Below are positions 13,768-26,100 of a stretch of 64,000 bases of DNA, piece after piece. Location of the stretch: assembly GCA_019843655.1 (NCBI GenBank), contig JACDQD010000007.1:10723600-10787599 (forward strand), given 5' to 3'. Origin of the DNA: Lethocerus indicus. Lineage: Eukaryota > Arthropoda > Insecta > Hemiptera > Belostomatidae. The notes below the pieces were generated by a model that was not told where the DNA came from, searched no databases, and saw only the letters and a list, made by a program, of their open reading frames with translations. The translations under genes were made by a program, and so were the position numbers. Numbering within the stretch: position 1 is the first letter of the stretch; each line of letters begins with the position of its first letter.

Positions 13768-16030
13768 CTGCAGCCGCGTCCTTGGCTCAGCCTCGCCGTC
13801 CAGGTTCAGTTGGTTACCGGCGTTGTTGTTACCGCCTCCATTGTTGTTCTGACCCGGTCACGTGACCCGCCGCTGAGAACTGCCGGTCACGCGACCCGCA
13901 GCCCAACGAATCGTACCCAACAGTCGGACCTAGAAGCAAAGCGACGACACACAAAAGAGATGGCCCAGAGGAACCCCACTGAGGCAAAGGCGCGTTGACC
14001 GATTCGTATTTTTCTGGGAATAATTACTAATAATTAATTCTTAAACATTAAATGATCCTAGTTGTTCATAATGGGTGCCATAAATCTGTGGATATTATGG
14101 TCGTAGCTTAATATATGTTGACATTATTTTAATATATAAAACGGAAACAGTTGCAAGAAGAAACTGTCTTTAACTTGCTTCTTTTGTTTTAACTGTGACC
14201 TTGATTCAAATTTTACCTGGAAAAATGTTGGAACGAAAACCCGGAATTTGTGAAGGCTCTTAGGTGAGTCAGTGTAGATGTTTCACAGGCAAGGCCCAAA
14301 AAGGTTTAAAATTTGCGAAGGACGTGCAGAATGCACGTAGATAATTGCTACAATTAGATAAAATTACTATTCCAAAAAAGGGGGAGGGATAAAAGTCAGC
14401 GGGAAGAGAGCCCCTTATTTTGCTCCCTAGGTTCGACTTAGAAGTTAAGCTCTTACGCCAAAGCTTTTTAGAAAGCCGGGTTCGTTGTCCCCCGCCAACG
14501 CAGTCAATGGATCAAGTAAAATTGTGCCCACCCAGAAAATAAATACTGCGAAGGCAGTGATCGATCGGGACCTATTAGAACACGAAGCGTAGCTATCTAG
14601 CTTGTCACGTGACAAGCAGCATATACGATTTTTCCGATGTGACAATTTATGTCCGTACCTGTCAACTTAAAATGTCAAAATAAAACATATAAATACAGAA
14701 TATTTGTTACAATATACATAGATACTCAATACAGGTTCTTAGACATTTTTACAATCTTATCCTGGTTTTATTTTATCTATCCTTTCGTGGATTTCGACTA
14801 GTCATTGCACTTAAAGTATTCTCAAAAATGGCAATGAGTAGGCTAGCTGGGTCCCTGGAAATTACGTGTTCTGTTTAACTTCATTCAACCGGTCTCTCTT
14901 AGAATGTTCTTGTCCGGACATTTAATCTAACATTGTACACATTTAAATATTCTATACATGTTATAAAATGTATACATAAATAAGTTGAGTGTTTTATCCC
15001 AGTCGATAAAAAACGCGTCTCATTCTGCACAAAAACATTCTGTCGTTGTTGCAACGTTCTGTGTATATTTAACGAAATAAAATGTACCGCTATGGACCGA
15101 ACGCGGTGGGCGTAACGTTCTCGGAGTGACGTACAGTTAAATTAAATGCTAAAACCGGTATAACGACGAGCGGAAAATAATGGCCGTGTAATTTCCGCTA
15201 CATACGGAACAGTTGTCCTAATTTCAGTCTGTCCATGAACAAGGACCTCTTTTTTAAATTTCCTCTCTTTTAAATCAAAACGTGTAGCATCAGTTTGTAT
15301 TTTGTTTATTATCCCCCGAAGGTGGTATAGGAGCAGTAGGCGTCAGAACGGTATTTATGAACTGTGGGTACCAATAGCGTTGCAGAAATAATGCTAGGAA
15401 CGCCGACAGGACCAAATAAGCGCCGAAAAATCCTGTCTTTAGCTAACTGTAGCGAGGTTGGCCTCACCGTTCTGCATACCGGTACAGCAAGAGGGTGGAA
15501 AGCTTCTTTCTCATCGCCCCAGCCCAATGTTACTGTCATTAAAGGAAGCAGCGATGGTTCCGGAAAAGGCCTTGAGACTGTCAGAGGTTGCCAGAAGTAA
15601 ACAGACAGAGTGTTATTGTCCGGAATGTAAACATGGAGCCAATTAAGGAGTAATCGTTGATAAATTTCGCCGCTCGGATGCCAGATAAGCGGGCGGCGTG
15701 AACTTTATAATTGACGGGGTCACGAGCCAAAGTACGGCGACGGCCCAGCCGGCTGGCACGGGACCACAGCCATCGCCGTCACCAACAGCAGTTTTTCCGG
15801 ACTATTTACCGAATTCAAAGTGAAATTAAAAGTCGTGGTAAATCTTTTATGGGTTACCCGTGGCCAGACGAGTCGTAGAGACGTCTAGAAGTGCAGAACT
15901 TGAAAAATAAATTACTGCTATACATGATAATAAATGCAATTACGAGTGCAATACTAAAAGAATTTCCAGACGTTGCTAAAAGGTTTAGAAAACTGCGATT
16001 AATAAAAAACAGTCAACGTCATTAAAAACT
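13768..16030. other. Intergenic, no gene recognised
   Basis: No coding region, RNA gene or mobile element could be supported. Open frames on both strands near 15.3-15.65 kb overlap each other and match nothing known to me. Confidence 0.55.
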
Positions 16031-16039
16031 GTTATCGAA

Positions 16040-16140
16040 CTGTATGTAAATTATTATTTATTTAAATAATAATTATTTATTATTATCCAATAATTATTTA
16101 TAATTATAATAAATAATTATTATAATAATTATTACGCATT
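16040..16140. repeat. AT-only inverted-repeat tract
   Basis: Nearly pure A/T sequence built from ATTATTTATT and AATAATTATT blocks that are reverse complements of one another, so it can fold into several alternative hairpins. It directly precedes the tandem duplication at 16.1-16.7 kb and may have promoted it. Confidence 0.75.
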
Positions 16141-16395
16141 ATTTATTTAAATTCTGTAATGCCCACAGACTAATTTACCAGACAGATTTTTCCTTAACTC
16201 GGCCACATTTTCAATCCAACTTCGTGGCAAGAGGTCACCAAATTAGATTTAATATAAAGTCATACAATATCAACCTATTTCGGAGAAACAGGTAGGATAA
16301 TTTCGAAGGTCTGTATTTATAAATCGATTAAATATAATAAATAACTGTCAAGAAGGTTAAATGAAAGGCTGTCATCATGAAAAATATCGAACTAT
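16115..16395. repeat. Tandem duplication, copy 1
   Basis: Begins in the ATTATAATAATTATTAC tract, includes TTCTGTAATGCCCACAGAC, and ends at AAAATATCGAACTAT. The same sequence recurs 286 bp downstream with only about seven visible substitutions (roughly 97-98% identical by eye), which indicates a recent duplication. No coding capacity was recognised. Confidence 0.9.
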
Positions 16396-16401
16396 TCAAA
16401 T

Positions 16402-16681
16402 ATTTATTATAATAATTATTACCATTATTTATTTAAATTCTGTAATGCCCACAGACTAATTTACCAGACAGATTTTTCCTTAACTCGGCCACATTTTCAA
16501 TCCAACTCCGTGGCAAGAGGTCACCAAATTAAATTTAATATAAAGTCATACAATATCAACCTATTTCGGAGAAACAGGCAGGAAAATTTCGAAGGCCTGT
16601 ATTTATAAATCGATTAAATATAATAAATAACTGTCAAGAAGGTTAAATGAAAGGCTATCATCATGAAAAATATCGAACTAT
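16402..16681. repeat. Tandem duplication, copy 2
   Basis: Second copy of the unit starting at 16115, offset by 286 bp. Differences from copy 1 include CTTCGTGG to CTCCGTGG, AGATTT to AAATTT, AGGTAGGATAA to AGGCAGGAAAA, and GGCTGTCAT to GGCTATCAT. Confidence 0.9.
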
Positions 16682-16716
16682 GAAAAACAACAATAGTACC
16701 ATTAACGAGAAGCCAC

Positions 16717-16717
<1 letters not shown>

Positions 16718-16773
<56 letters not shown>
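16718..16773. repeat. (TA)n microsatellite
   Basis: About 27 uninterrupted TA dinucleotides directly downstream of the second duplicated copy. Confidence 0.95.
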
Positions 16774-16777
<4 letters not shown>

Positions 16778-19700
16778 CTGTAGTCTCTAGAAACAAAATA
16801 GCTTAAACTGCGTCACTTTCACTGAGTTATGATCACACGCCGAAACGGACGTCGAGGTTGGACAATGGAATTTTAATTAGCCAACATTTCGTAAGTGCTA
16901 AGATGTACCTCATACATTTCGTAAGAAGTACCTCTACAATTACAATTTTGGTACGAACTGACCAAGGCGGCGGAGATATCTTGGCAGTGACCAGAGTAGT
17001 CAGTATAGCCAACACATGTAATATTCAATAAACCTCTTATAAACGTAATTGCGATGTAGTCAATTCAAGACTACTACCAAGTATATTGAAGTGAATTTTC
17101 AACGTTCGCACATCGAAACCAATTTTGCACTAGACAGCCTTCGAAAAGGTGAACTGTTCTGGCGGTGAGACCCAGTGATGTATGGAGAGAAAGTTAGTCT
17201 CACAGCTCAAACAGGTTGCGAAACTGATTATCACCAACAAGGTTTGGGCTTCTCCCAATCGTTAGTAGAACGACAGTAGCTGCGTCCTTCGACATATATT
17301 TTACTGGTTTTAAGAAATTCATCTTCTCCTTACACTATTTTGCCTTAGCGACTGTTTCGGATTCCTGTCGTTTGGTCAGTGATACGGTGAGTTAAAATTC
17401 CTCATCGTTCAAAAAGTATTATTAATAGATAGCATTAAAATCATCCGACATTTAGTGGAAGGTGTTGCACAAATTTCGCGAAAGCCCATTTAAACGTGTC
17501 AGCGCAAAATGTATAGAAGTTGTTAACGTTGTGACCCAATTAGCGTGGTGTATTAATGAAATGAATTTATTCATGGCAGTCGTATAATAAAATGTGGGGG
17601 TCGTATAAATTATTCTTGACTCGAAATTAAATCGTCACACGGTGTATTTTAAAGGCGTATCAGTTCGAACGAATTCAGTCGCCGCCGGTGAGGCCGCGAA
17701 AATTGGGAAGATAAGAGTGAATATCGCTGGTGAACTCCGCTAATGAATCGACTCCGTTTCGGCCGAATAACGGGTCGCGATGGCACGTTTGTAAACAAAC
17801 GGATGAATTATCAATTACGGACTTTTGGCCGAGACAGATTTATTTTTATGATAATTATTAGCGTAATAGCGCAGTTGGCGATAATGTCTGGGCCATTGGG
17901 TCACTGGCAAATATACTTTGAACGTTTTATATCGCTCATTTTTAAAGGGGCATGTGTTTAAAGGATAGATACCTTCGAAGTGAAGATGTAAATAAATCCA
18001 GAATCCCTACTTCTTGTTACCACAAAAAAATCGCGCTGAAGAGATTATTCCAATGTTACCTGTTAAAATATGTGTATATGAATTGACATTGTGCCCTAAA
18101 AAACTGTTGTCATGCATACGAAATTAATGTTCACATAGTTAAGGAGGTCAGTTAGTTTCCACGTTTGAGCTTCACTGATTATTGAACGAGAAAGTAAGAC
18201 CAGATTTCACTGCCACAGTGAAGAACGACGATCTACCAGTTATGCTTCGTACTATTCGTCTATTACAAATCTGCGTAAATAATTAATTAATGATTAATCC
18301 TAAATAGTATACCGAGCTCTGGAAGGTTGTAGTCCTGCCATAGGGGAACGGTAAGGACTGCTTTGACTGGTCAAGGCACTGAAAACAGGGCGACGGACAG
18401 TGATGAATATGACCAGTGCCCCGGGGTCAACATAAAGTTGAACGAAAATATGCAATATTTTCCAAATTTAATGACCACGTAAATTAATATCTATCGTTAG
18501 TGTTACTATCTTTAGCGTTATTATCTCAGCGCAAAGACGCTTTGCTGCATAAAACCTGAGAGATATAATTTATTTGTTTTTGAATATACCAGGAGCTAGC
18601 ACGCGACCGCTTCCAGCCTCGATACTACGAGGCTCTTATACTTATTTCGTGATGTATTACGAATAAAAATTATAAAGCGCTACGATGTTTTCTAGGAGAT
18701 AAAAAGGACATGTTATGCGCCTTGACCTTGCCACGTTTCGCTAAAGGACGTCGGGATTGAGCCGTTTTCAGCGCCTTGTACCAAAAAATATTTAAATGTG
18801 CCAGAAAATTCCAATACAGTCTCAAACAGAAATAGTAAAAGGTTTAACTTTTACCTCGTCGTTTAAGACGATTTTTCGTCGAATAGATCTATATAATATT
18901 TAACATAAAATTAATTTAACATAACATATGTTAATATTTAACATTAAATAACATTATTAAAATTGTTCCGCAGGGAAACTTAAATTTCAACATACCACTG
19001 CGTTAAAGTCCTAGATATTTGACTAGACCAACGCTCTGAAAATGGAAATCAATGCCAGTCTCCTTGGAGCCGAATCGCCTTCTCCAACCCACCAACAATA
19101 AAAACTAGGGAAAAAAATCGGGAAACGCTCTGTTTCCTTTTTGTATTTTTGTTCCTGCTTCCTACAACCTTCGATTCGCTTTCCCTATTCAATTTCAACG
19201 TATTTGTTCACAATATCCCTACGATGAAAACAAAAGCCAGTGACTCATGTATTTTTCCGGTATTTAATTGTCGGGCAGGGACAATGTCGCGTGACCTGCT
19301 CCATTGAGGTTGCCGATCGATTGGAAACGATAACATCCATTTCTGTATTACATTAAACGGCCGAAGAAAAACTACGAATAAAATATTGGAAGCGATATCT
19401 AATTAGTGTGAGGCACTAGAGGATATAAGCGTCACTAAAGGCCCGGGCACACTCTGCCAGAACCCCCCCGCGACTCGAACGCTTTAATGTTTGCTATTTT
19501 TATTGAAATGTTTCTACATATTTTTAGATTTTTATTCAGGAAGGGGAAGCCGTCTATTTCAGTCCCGAGATCATAGGGTGATTTTTGATCTGGCTACTTC
19601 GCGAAACTCTCACTCACTAAGACCACCGCTCTCATCATATATTTTTGGGTGCTCTTGAGAGTTCGGAACATGATTATAGCTTAGTACTTTTTATTAATTT

Positions 19701-22700
19701 TTCATTTGGATCCAATAGAATCCAATCTCAGACACTGACAATTCCTTTAATGCTATATTGCAATTTAGTCCTCTCAGGCAATAATTCCCAGCTCCGTAAT
19801 TAGTTTAATTAGCCCATGAAAAATGTTGTACCGGCATTACCGCGTATTAGTCACGAGCTCGATCGAAGTGTCAGCGAAATTTGGCCCCAATTTAAGACGT
19901 GCGTGTCAATTTGGCGTTGTTTCTTCTTTTTGCACTGCCCCGTTCACTTTTTCGATTTAGGACTTAATCGTTCTATTACAAATTGAGCACGGTCGCCCGA
20001 AGAAAGAAACGAAGCCTGGAACGAGGAAGCCTTCCGCGGTTTCCCTCAGAAGTACGGAAAAGATCAAGGTGAAGCCACTTCACTAAGCCTCGAGATTAGG
20101 ACAAAAAAGGTGGCGCAATTTGGACGTCCGATTCCAACCCACAGAAAAGGCATTTTATAGGCCAATAAAAAGTATTAGTCTTTATTTTCTCCAATTATCC
20201 CCCGTACCGATTGGGGAACGGAGAATTTAGTAGAGATAATAAAGGAGACGTCCTTCGTCAATATAATTTTTTTGAAAGGAATAAAAATTACTTTTTCCCG
20301 TTCAGCCTGATGGTTCAGCCGAACCACCAGTTCTTGTACTGCTGCCGCACTACGTCAAATAACTATTTATTATTTTGTAAGGTCTTTGTATTGCGATGAC
20401 GAGTCGAATGTGGAAGTAGAAAGTTAAAACGTTTTCCTAAATTATTTTGAAAACGAATAAAAAGGAGGCTCTATCAAGGCTATATGATCTAAGGACAGGG
20501 CTATGTGATCTGGACTAATATTAGGACATGAGCCTGCCATACAACCGACAGCCAAGGGTTTAGCGAAACCTTGAAGGGACGCCTATAGTATGACTCTGAT
20601 CCAAATTTGTGTTCGCAAGTAGGCAATCCAGCTAAAGTTATTAGTATTTTCAATTTTTACCTTATATCTTGCACTTGCTGAAGGGCACAATGCCTGAAAC
20701 ACACCTGGATAAATTAGAATGAGCATGTTTAATCTGTGTACAGAATAAACTTCAACATTCCCCTGGCTTAATCCAAGAAACCATAGGCCGGCCATGGTCT
20801 TCAGCCCTGCAACTGGAAAAATGAATAAAGGAGATACTTACACAGGTATCCACGGTGAACTTTTTGCATTCTCCGACACATGTTTTTGTCGGAATTTTTT
20901 TCATTTATTTTTTCATTCGACGGAAAATATCCTATTCATTTATTAAGTACTTGTGGTTTCAGTTGTACCGGACTTTTCCCCCTTTAATTCTAGGGAAAAT
21001 TTCGCTGAGATTATGGCTAATAGTTATCTGAAAATGAAATCTTTGAACGGCACTGAGGAAGTAGTGATTCTTGGGAAAAATAGAATCGTTTTTCCTCTAT
21101 TCAGTCTCAATCTGCATCGTCCTCAGACGGGCCGATTAAACCAGGCGTGACTGGTCGTATTACCGAGTGGCAGTAAATAAAAGGGGGCGGATAAAACATG
21201 TCATTGAGACAGGCTGGGTTATGAATTTGACACCCGCTTGTTTTGAATTTGTTTTTATTTCAAACCCAAATTGTTTTATCTCTGGGCAGAGTGCGCGCGG
21301 TGGTTGTGCTAACAGGCGACGTCTCCCCGCTTGAACCCACCATCATGACGGCCGAAAAAACCCAGAGAAGCCACAAATCGCACATAACTTCATATCATTT
21401 CGGCATCTTAATCTTTGTTGAAACAATCTCAGTTTCCCTGATGAATATAGCGGACTGATTACGGTATGAATATTGAAAGTACTCAGCTGAACTGCGGATG
21501 CAACCATAAGATGAATACCTGCAGGCCCTGCAGGTAACAAGACTTTCTAGAAAGTTTCTTCAACATATCACATGTTTAATATCAGCCGAGTAAGGAATTC
21601 TACGCTGTACTTTATTTTCCGAGACATTAAAGGTGACTTAAAAAGGAAGACGCGGTATCAGAGATATATTACAGTATAGCAACGGTTTGATGTAAGATGC
21701 ATGCAGTCCAAACCATTAAATCAAACAGTGTGAATTTAGAATTAGAATTAATAGTGATTCTCTACATCCGACTGCGAGGACCTTGTCCCTTATACCTGTA
21801 CGTACTTTCCTTTCCATGGGCCAGAACTCCATGAACTCAATGAAATTTGCATCAAATAACCTTTCCCAAACATTCTTCGATATCATCCTTTTCGAGGAGC
21901 TTTGTGGTCACTGCCCAGTTTCGCTTATCGCACTGCAACAATTATTTGAGCCCCTTCTCGACAAGATACATACAGAACCTTTCATTTTCAAGAAAAATAA
22001 CTCAGCCATTTATTCATAAATACGATGCGATTTGTTAAAATGTTGAATTTACTGAATAAAGCTCTGGTTTTGGATTCTTGACCGGGAAACCTTGAGGTTG
22101 GCCGAAACCATTCTATTCTCAGATGCGGATTCGGGCGATCCCGATATATCGTATCTGGACAATTTGCCTGAATGTTTTCCTCTGGACAGGCGAACTCATT
22201 CCCCTCCCCGCCGAATTAAATGTTTTCTCGTTTAGTCATAAATACAGCGTCAAATATTACCAACACTAAAAACAATTAAGGGGTTTACTATGGAATTAAT
22301 TGTAAATAATTGAAAATGAATTGTAGTTGCGCAATTCGGGAAATTGGATCCCCATCATTTTTCGTAGTATCGGCTTGAATTGAACTTAATATCGTAGACA
22401 TAAAAACAATAGAACCGTCTAATGAAATGGAATACTGAAGCATGGAAGCGGTTAATGACCTACGTCGTTCGGGATGAAAGTCATTCCCATTGCAGCGACC
22501 GAGTAATGAGAACTGTGTTTGTAAAATATTACCATAAATTACTCCGTAATTGTAAAAGTCATTTAAAAAATGCGAAATAATATAGTTGGAAATGTTTAAT
22601 CTTAGACGAGATATTTTTGGCAGTTCCCCGAATTTAAATATCGCTCTTATTTCATTTCTTATTCTGGATCGCTGCCAATCTGTCTGGCTAATTGCCACGG

Positions 22701-25700
22701 GAAACCCGATTTCCATTCTACTAGAATAATTCTTTTTGTTTTCATTACTGCGAGCTCTCGCTACAAAAATTATTCGCGCAGATTATATTGTAGGGATTTA
22801 GTCAATCAATACGATATAGAGAAAACGTAAATTATGTGTTGCATATTCAACTGAAATTCTGTCCCTGTTCAAATATCAAACAGATGTTTGCCTTTTTTCT
22901 ATTTTATCATCGATTTTATCGGGTCAATGACTCAATATTTTCGATTGAGTTTTGTGGGTGTTCCCTCAGTACTCCCTGGCAACATACATTTGAATAACAT
23001 CTTGGAAATTGCAGGGCTCTAAATAGTTTAAGAGTGGTAAAATCCTAGATCCGAACCTTCGGATCTGAGCGAATAAAGGTGAATTCATTGACCGTCATAT
23101 TAGTATTAATTCGAACGAATATTAATTTTATAAAATAATCGTTACAAAATAAAGGACGACACGAAAAATTATTACGCAAGTTTCGACAGTAGGAAATGCA
23201 TAAGAGAGCTTTAACAATATAGGTCGCAGTAAATAGATTATCGAGGCATTACATAAGGCCATGTAATTGGAGTAGTATACTACGTGACCTGCCCTCCTTC
23301 GACACATTCCCACTCCAGTTTTAAAAACTTAATTATATGTTCGGGCCAATATTTAACCTAAATCCGAAATTTCTAAAAAAAAATAATCTAATTTGTTCGA
23401 ATCCTTTGTACTCCAGGAAGAGATATTTGAAGATGTACGCACAAATAGAATTCGAGGAGACACTATTCTTTTTTTTCAGTTTTGATTGAGTGCACATACT
23501 ATGTCATGTGTCGGCGTAATTGTTCTGTGTGTTGGATGCAGTTAATTTGAACTGGGGCCTTGGGGTTAATGTACCCATATCTAAACCACTGGTGTCTCAT
23601 GTGCGGACTATTCAGAGGTGCGATTAATTCGCGCCAATTAAGGGTAGCATTATCCAACGTGGCATTATTCCCTTTTGGCCAATGGACAAGCTACCATCGC
23701 AGTCCTGATGTCCTTACCATAAATTATTTTCGTATCTGTTCTCCATTACACGGATGTCAATGTATACTCCCGGACGAAAACCTACTTTTGGGGACCTGAA
23801 TTTCGCCCCCAGAACCGTTACGACCGTTCACTTTCCCCACCCGGACGAATGCAAAATCCGTTTTGGCTATTAATTTTTGACCTAGATGGTCTGAAGGGGC
23901 CCAATCAAGGCCTCCGTTAGTCGCGGAGGTGATTACCTGTCGAACATCTGCACAGTCACCTCGCTACAATCTGATCATCAACCCTACCTTGTACTACTTA
24001 CATTCTGTAACCTCTCCTTTCGGATTAAGAAGAAAGCAAATTAGCTATTAATTGTTTTTATTACTGTTAACACTCCAAATGACGCGTGCATCCACCCAAC
24101 GTTCCAAAGCAGACTTACACTGTATTAAATTTAATCAGTTTGTCAGAATGTTTCCCGCTTAATCATTCTGTTTGGTGAGTTACTGGACTGTTTGGGAAAA
24201 GAAACAGGTCTAGGAGTATCTCTATATATAAATAATTATTGACAAGAAGTGAAATGGACCTACACACTGAATCCTGAACTTGTTCACAGAGCGACTCCTC
24301 AACTTGGAGCAGTGGGGTGTCGGAGGTAGGTCTTGCATCACATGAACTATTCTAATTGTACACATGTCTATAAATGCCTTTGTAATGGCGAACTTCGGAC
24401 TGATATCCAAATCTCATACGTGTGCAGAATATTAATTTTAAATGTATCGATTAATCTGAGGTATTTGGATGATGGGGCGGGTGCAGCGGCCAACTGTTGC
24501 GAGATGAGAACGAGGTGGGCGGCCAACTGTGTGTTACCCTTTAGAGCTGTCGCAGCCCTCCACTATAATAGCATCACTTAATTTAACAGCCGCCGATACA
24601 GCATCATCAATGCAATCAATGCTGTTGGACCAGTATTTGTAAACAGACAGAAGATAAAATAATTTTTCTTTTTCATTCGTCATCCCCTTCTTTGGACGAG
24701 TTCCTATCGGGACGTTTCTGTGCAATATCACAAGCATGCAATATGCAAGCTAATTTAATTCATAGAGCCGTAGAATGTGCTTTTAAGCAGATAAATTATT
24801 TCCATCGTACTGACTGACAGAACGCTGCAATTGTTGGTATTCAGGAAATTGATGTTCTAATTATGGTTTATGATATAACAGATGTAGTATCGATGAATAC
24901 AGCTTCTGGCCATTAAAAATTTAATTCCATTAGAGAATAAGTAAGGCAATAACTGGCATATCTGATGCCAATGGAGCGTACTATAACTAAGTACCTCAAA
25001 CTGTGTTGTAAAAAATTTCTAAAGTAAGTATCCACGGTTATTGTTATAAAACTTATTGTCATTAGAACATTTTATTATTCCGTATCAATTTATTATTGAT
25101 ACTATGAAGTAATTTATTGAGTCATTCGCTGTAATTCGGACGCTCAGATTGAGTAATGAAAAGGGACCGCGGTGAATAATAAAAAACGTCCTCGGGCGAC
25201 AATAATTGTTGAGTCCGTTCATAGATGTGACGGTACTGACTTTCATCAGCAGTCAGGAGCAGGTCGGGCCGAGTCTTTCGGGTCGTCCATTATTCAATCC
25301 GAATATCAATAGGCGGCCCGAGTTTTCTCCCGCCGGAGTCTCATTACGGGACACCGTCGGCGATTGTAAATATTTATGAATTATGCATTGCCGAGTTCCG
25401 TAATTGTTGGCGCGGTCCCGGCCTTCTTCTGCCGGCGGACGGTTTATGGAGAAAAAAAAAGAGGAGAAACTGGATCCGGATTCAGAACGGTTCGCGAGGC
25501 GGGCGATTAAGTGATTAGCGCCGTGAACGGGGGTCGGTGAATACCGCACCGAGCGTCATCCGGTGCACTGGCCAAATAGAAGAAGACGGTACTCGGCTGT
25601 TGCCGGTTTTAATCAAGAATAAACTTGAAAATACAGACAAAAAGTACAGACAAATCGCCATGAGCATATCTCCTCCCTCTGTCTTTTATAGACTGAGAGG

Positions 25701-25750
25701 AAAAGCACTGACATCGTCCTGCCATGTGCACCATATAACGAATCTACAAT
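16774..25750. other. Intergenic, no gene recognised
   Basis: About 9 kb in which no exon, RNA gene or transposon could be supported. The longest open frame (minus, 22288-22716, 142 codons) has no recognisable motif and an unremarkable composition. A GC-richer patch at about 25.25-25.56 kb contains forkhead- and homeodomain-like words (TAAATATTTATG, TAATTG) and could be a conserved non-coding element; this is speculative. Confidence 0.5.
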
Positions 25751-25857
25751 TAGAATATTTGTAGATTTCGTGTGTTTCTGTCTCCTCTCGCTGGTATGGT
25801 TGGAGACCATACCCCTCGCAGACCACAAAACAGGTATTTTAAACTAGAATATTTGTA
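25751..25857 (+). mobile_element. 81-bp miniature insertion with 13-bp target-site duplications
   Basis: The perfect 13-bp direct repeat TAGAATATTTGTA lies at 25751-25763 and 25845-25857 and brackets an 81-bp insert. The first part of the insert (GATTTCGTGTGTTTCTGTCT onward, through CTCGCTGGT) matches the left arm of the 59.2-60.7 kb element. The last part (ACCCCTCGCAGACCACAAAA onward, through CAGGTATTTTAAA) matches its right arm, in the same relative order. Everything between, including the ribozyme-like motifs and the minisatellite, is missing. At the junction sits a perfect 8-bp hairpin, GGTATGGT / ACCATACC, with a 5-nt loop (25793-25813). The best reading is an internally deleted, non-autonomous copy that was actually inserted here. 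Confidence 0.75.
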
Positions 25858-26068
25858 TTCTATTTCTCTATAAACGTACATTGGATATAGACAATATACA
25901 AATTTTGTTGTATTGTAACTGTCCTATAAAAATGTACACGAAATAAAGATATTTGTAAATTGAAATTTTGTATCAAACCTTAGAGCTCCGGACTATAATT
26001 CCGAAGGAAATAAAATGAAGGATTGTTCAAATATGGATTTGAATAAGCATAAAATAATATTATTTTTT

Positions 26069-26100
26069 AATCTATTATAATACTCTATTTATAATAGATT
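26069..26100. repeat. Perfect 12-bp inverted repeat
   Basis: AATCTATTATAA and TTATAATAGATT flank an 8-nt spacer. It can form a hairpin or cruciform. All but two arm positions are A/T, so chance in AT-rich DNA is possible, and no function is assigned. Confidence 0.8.

Noticed and set aside
22288..22716. 142-codon minus-strand open frame
   Set aside because: No family resemblance and nothing around it to support a gene.
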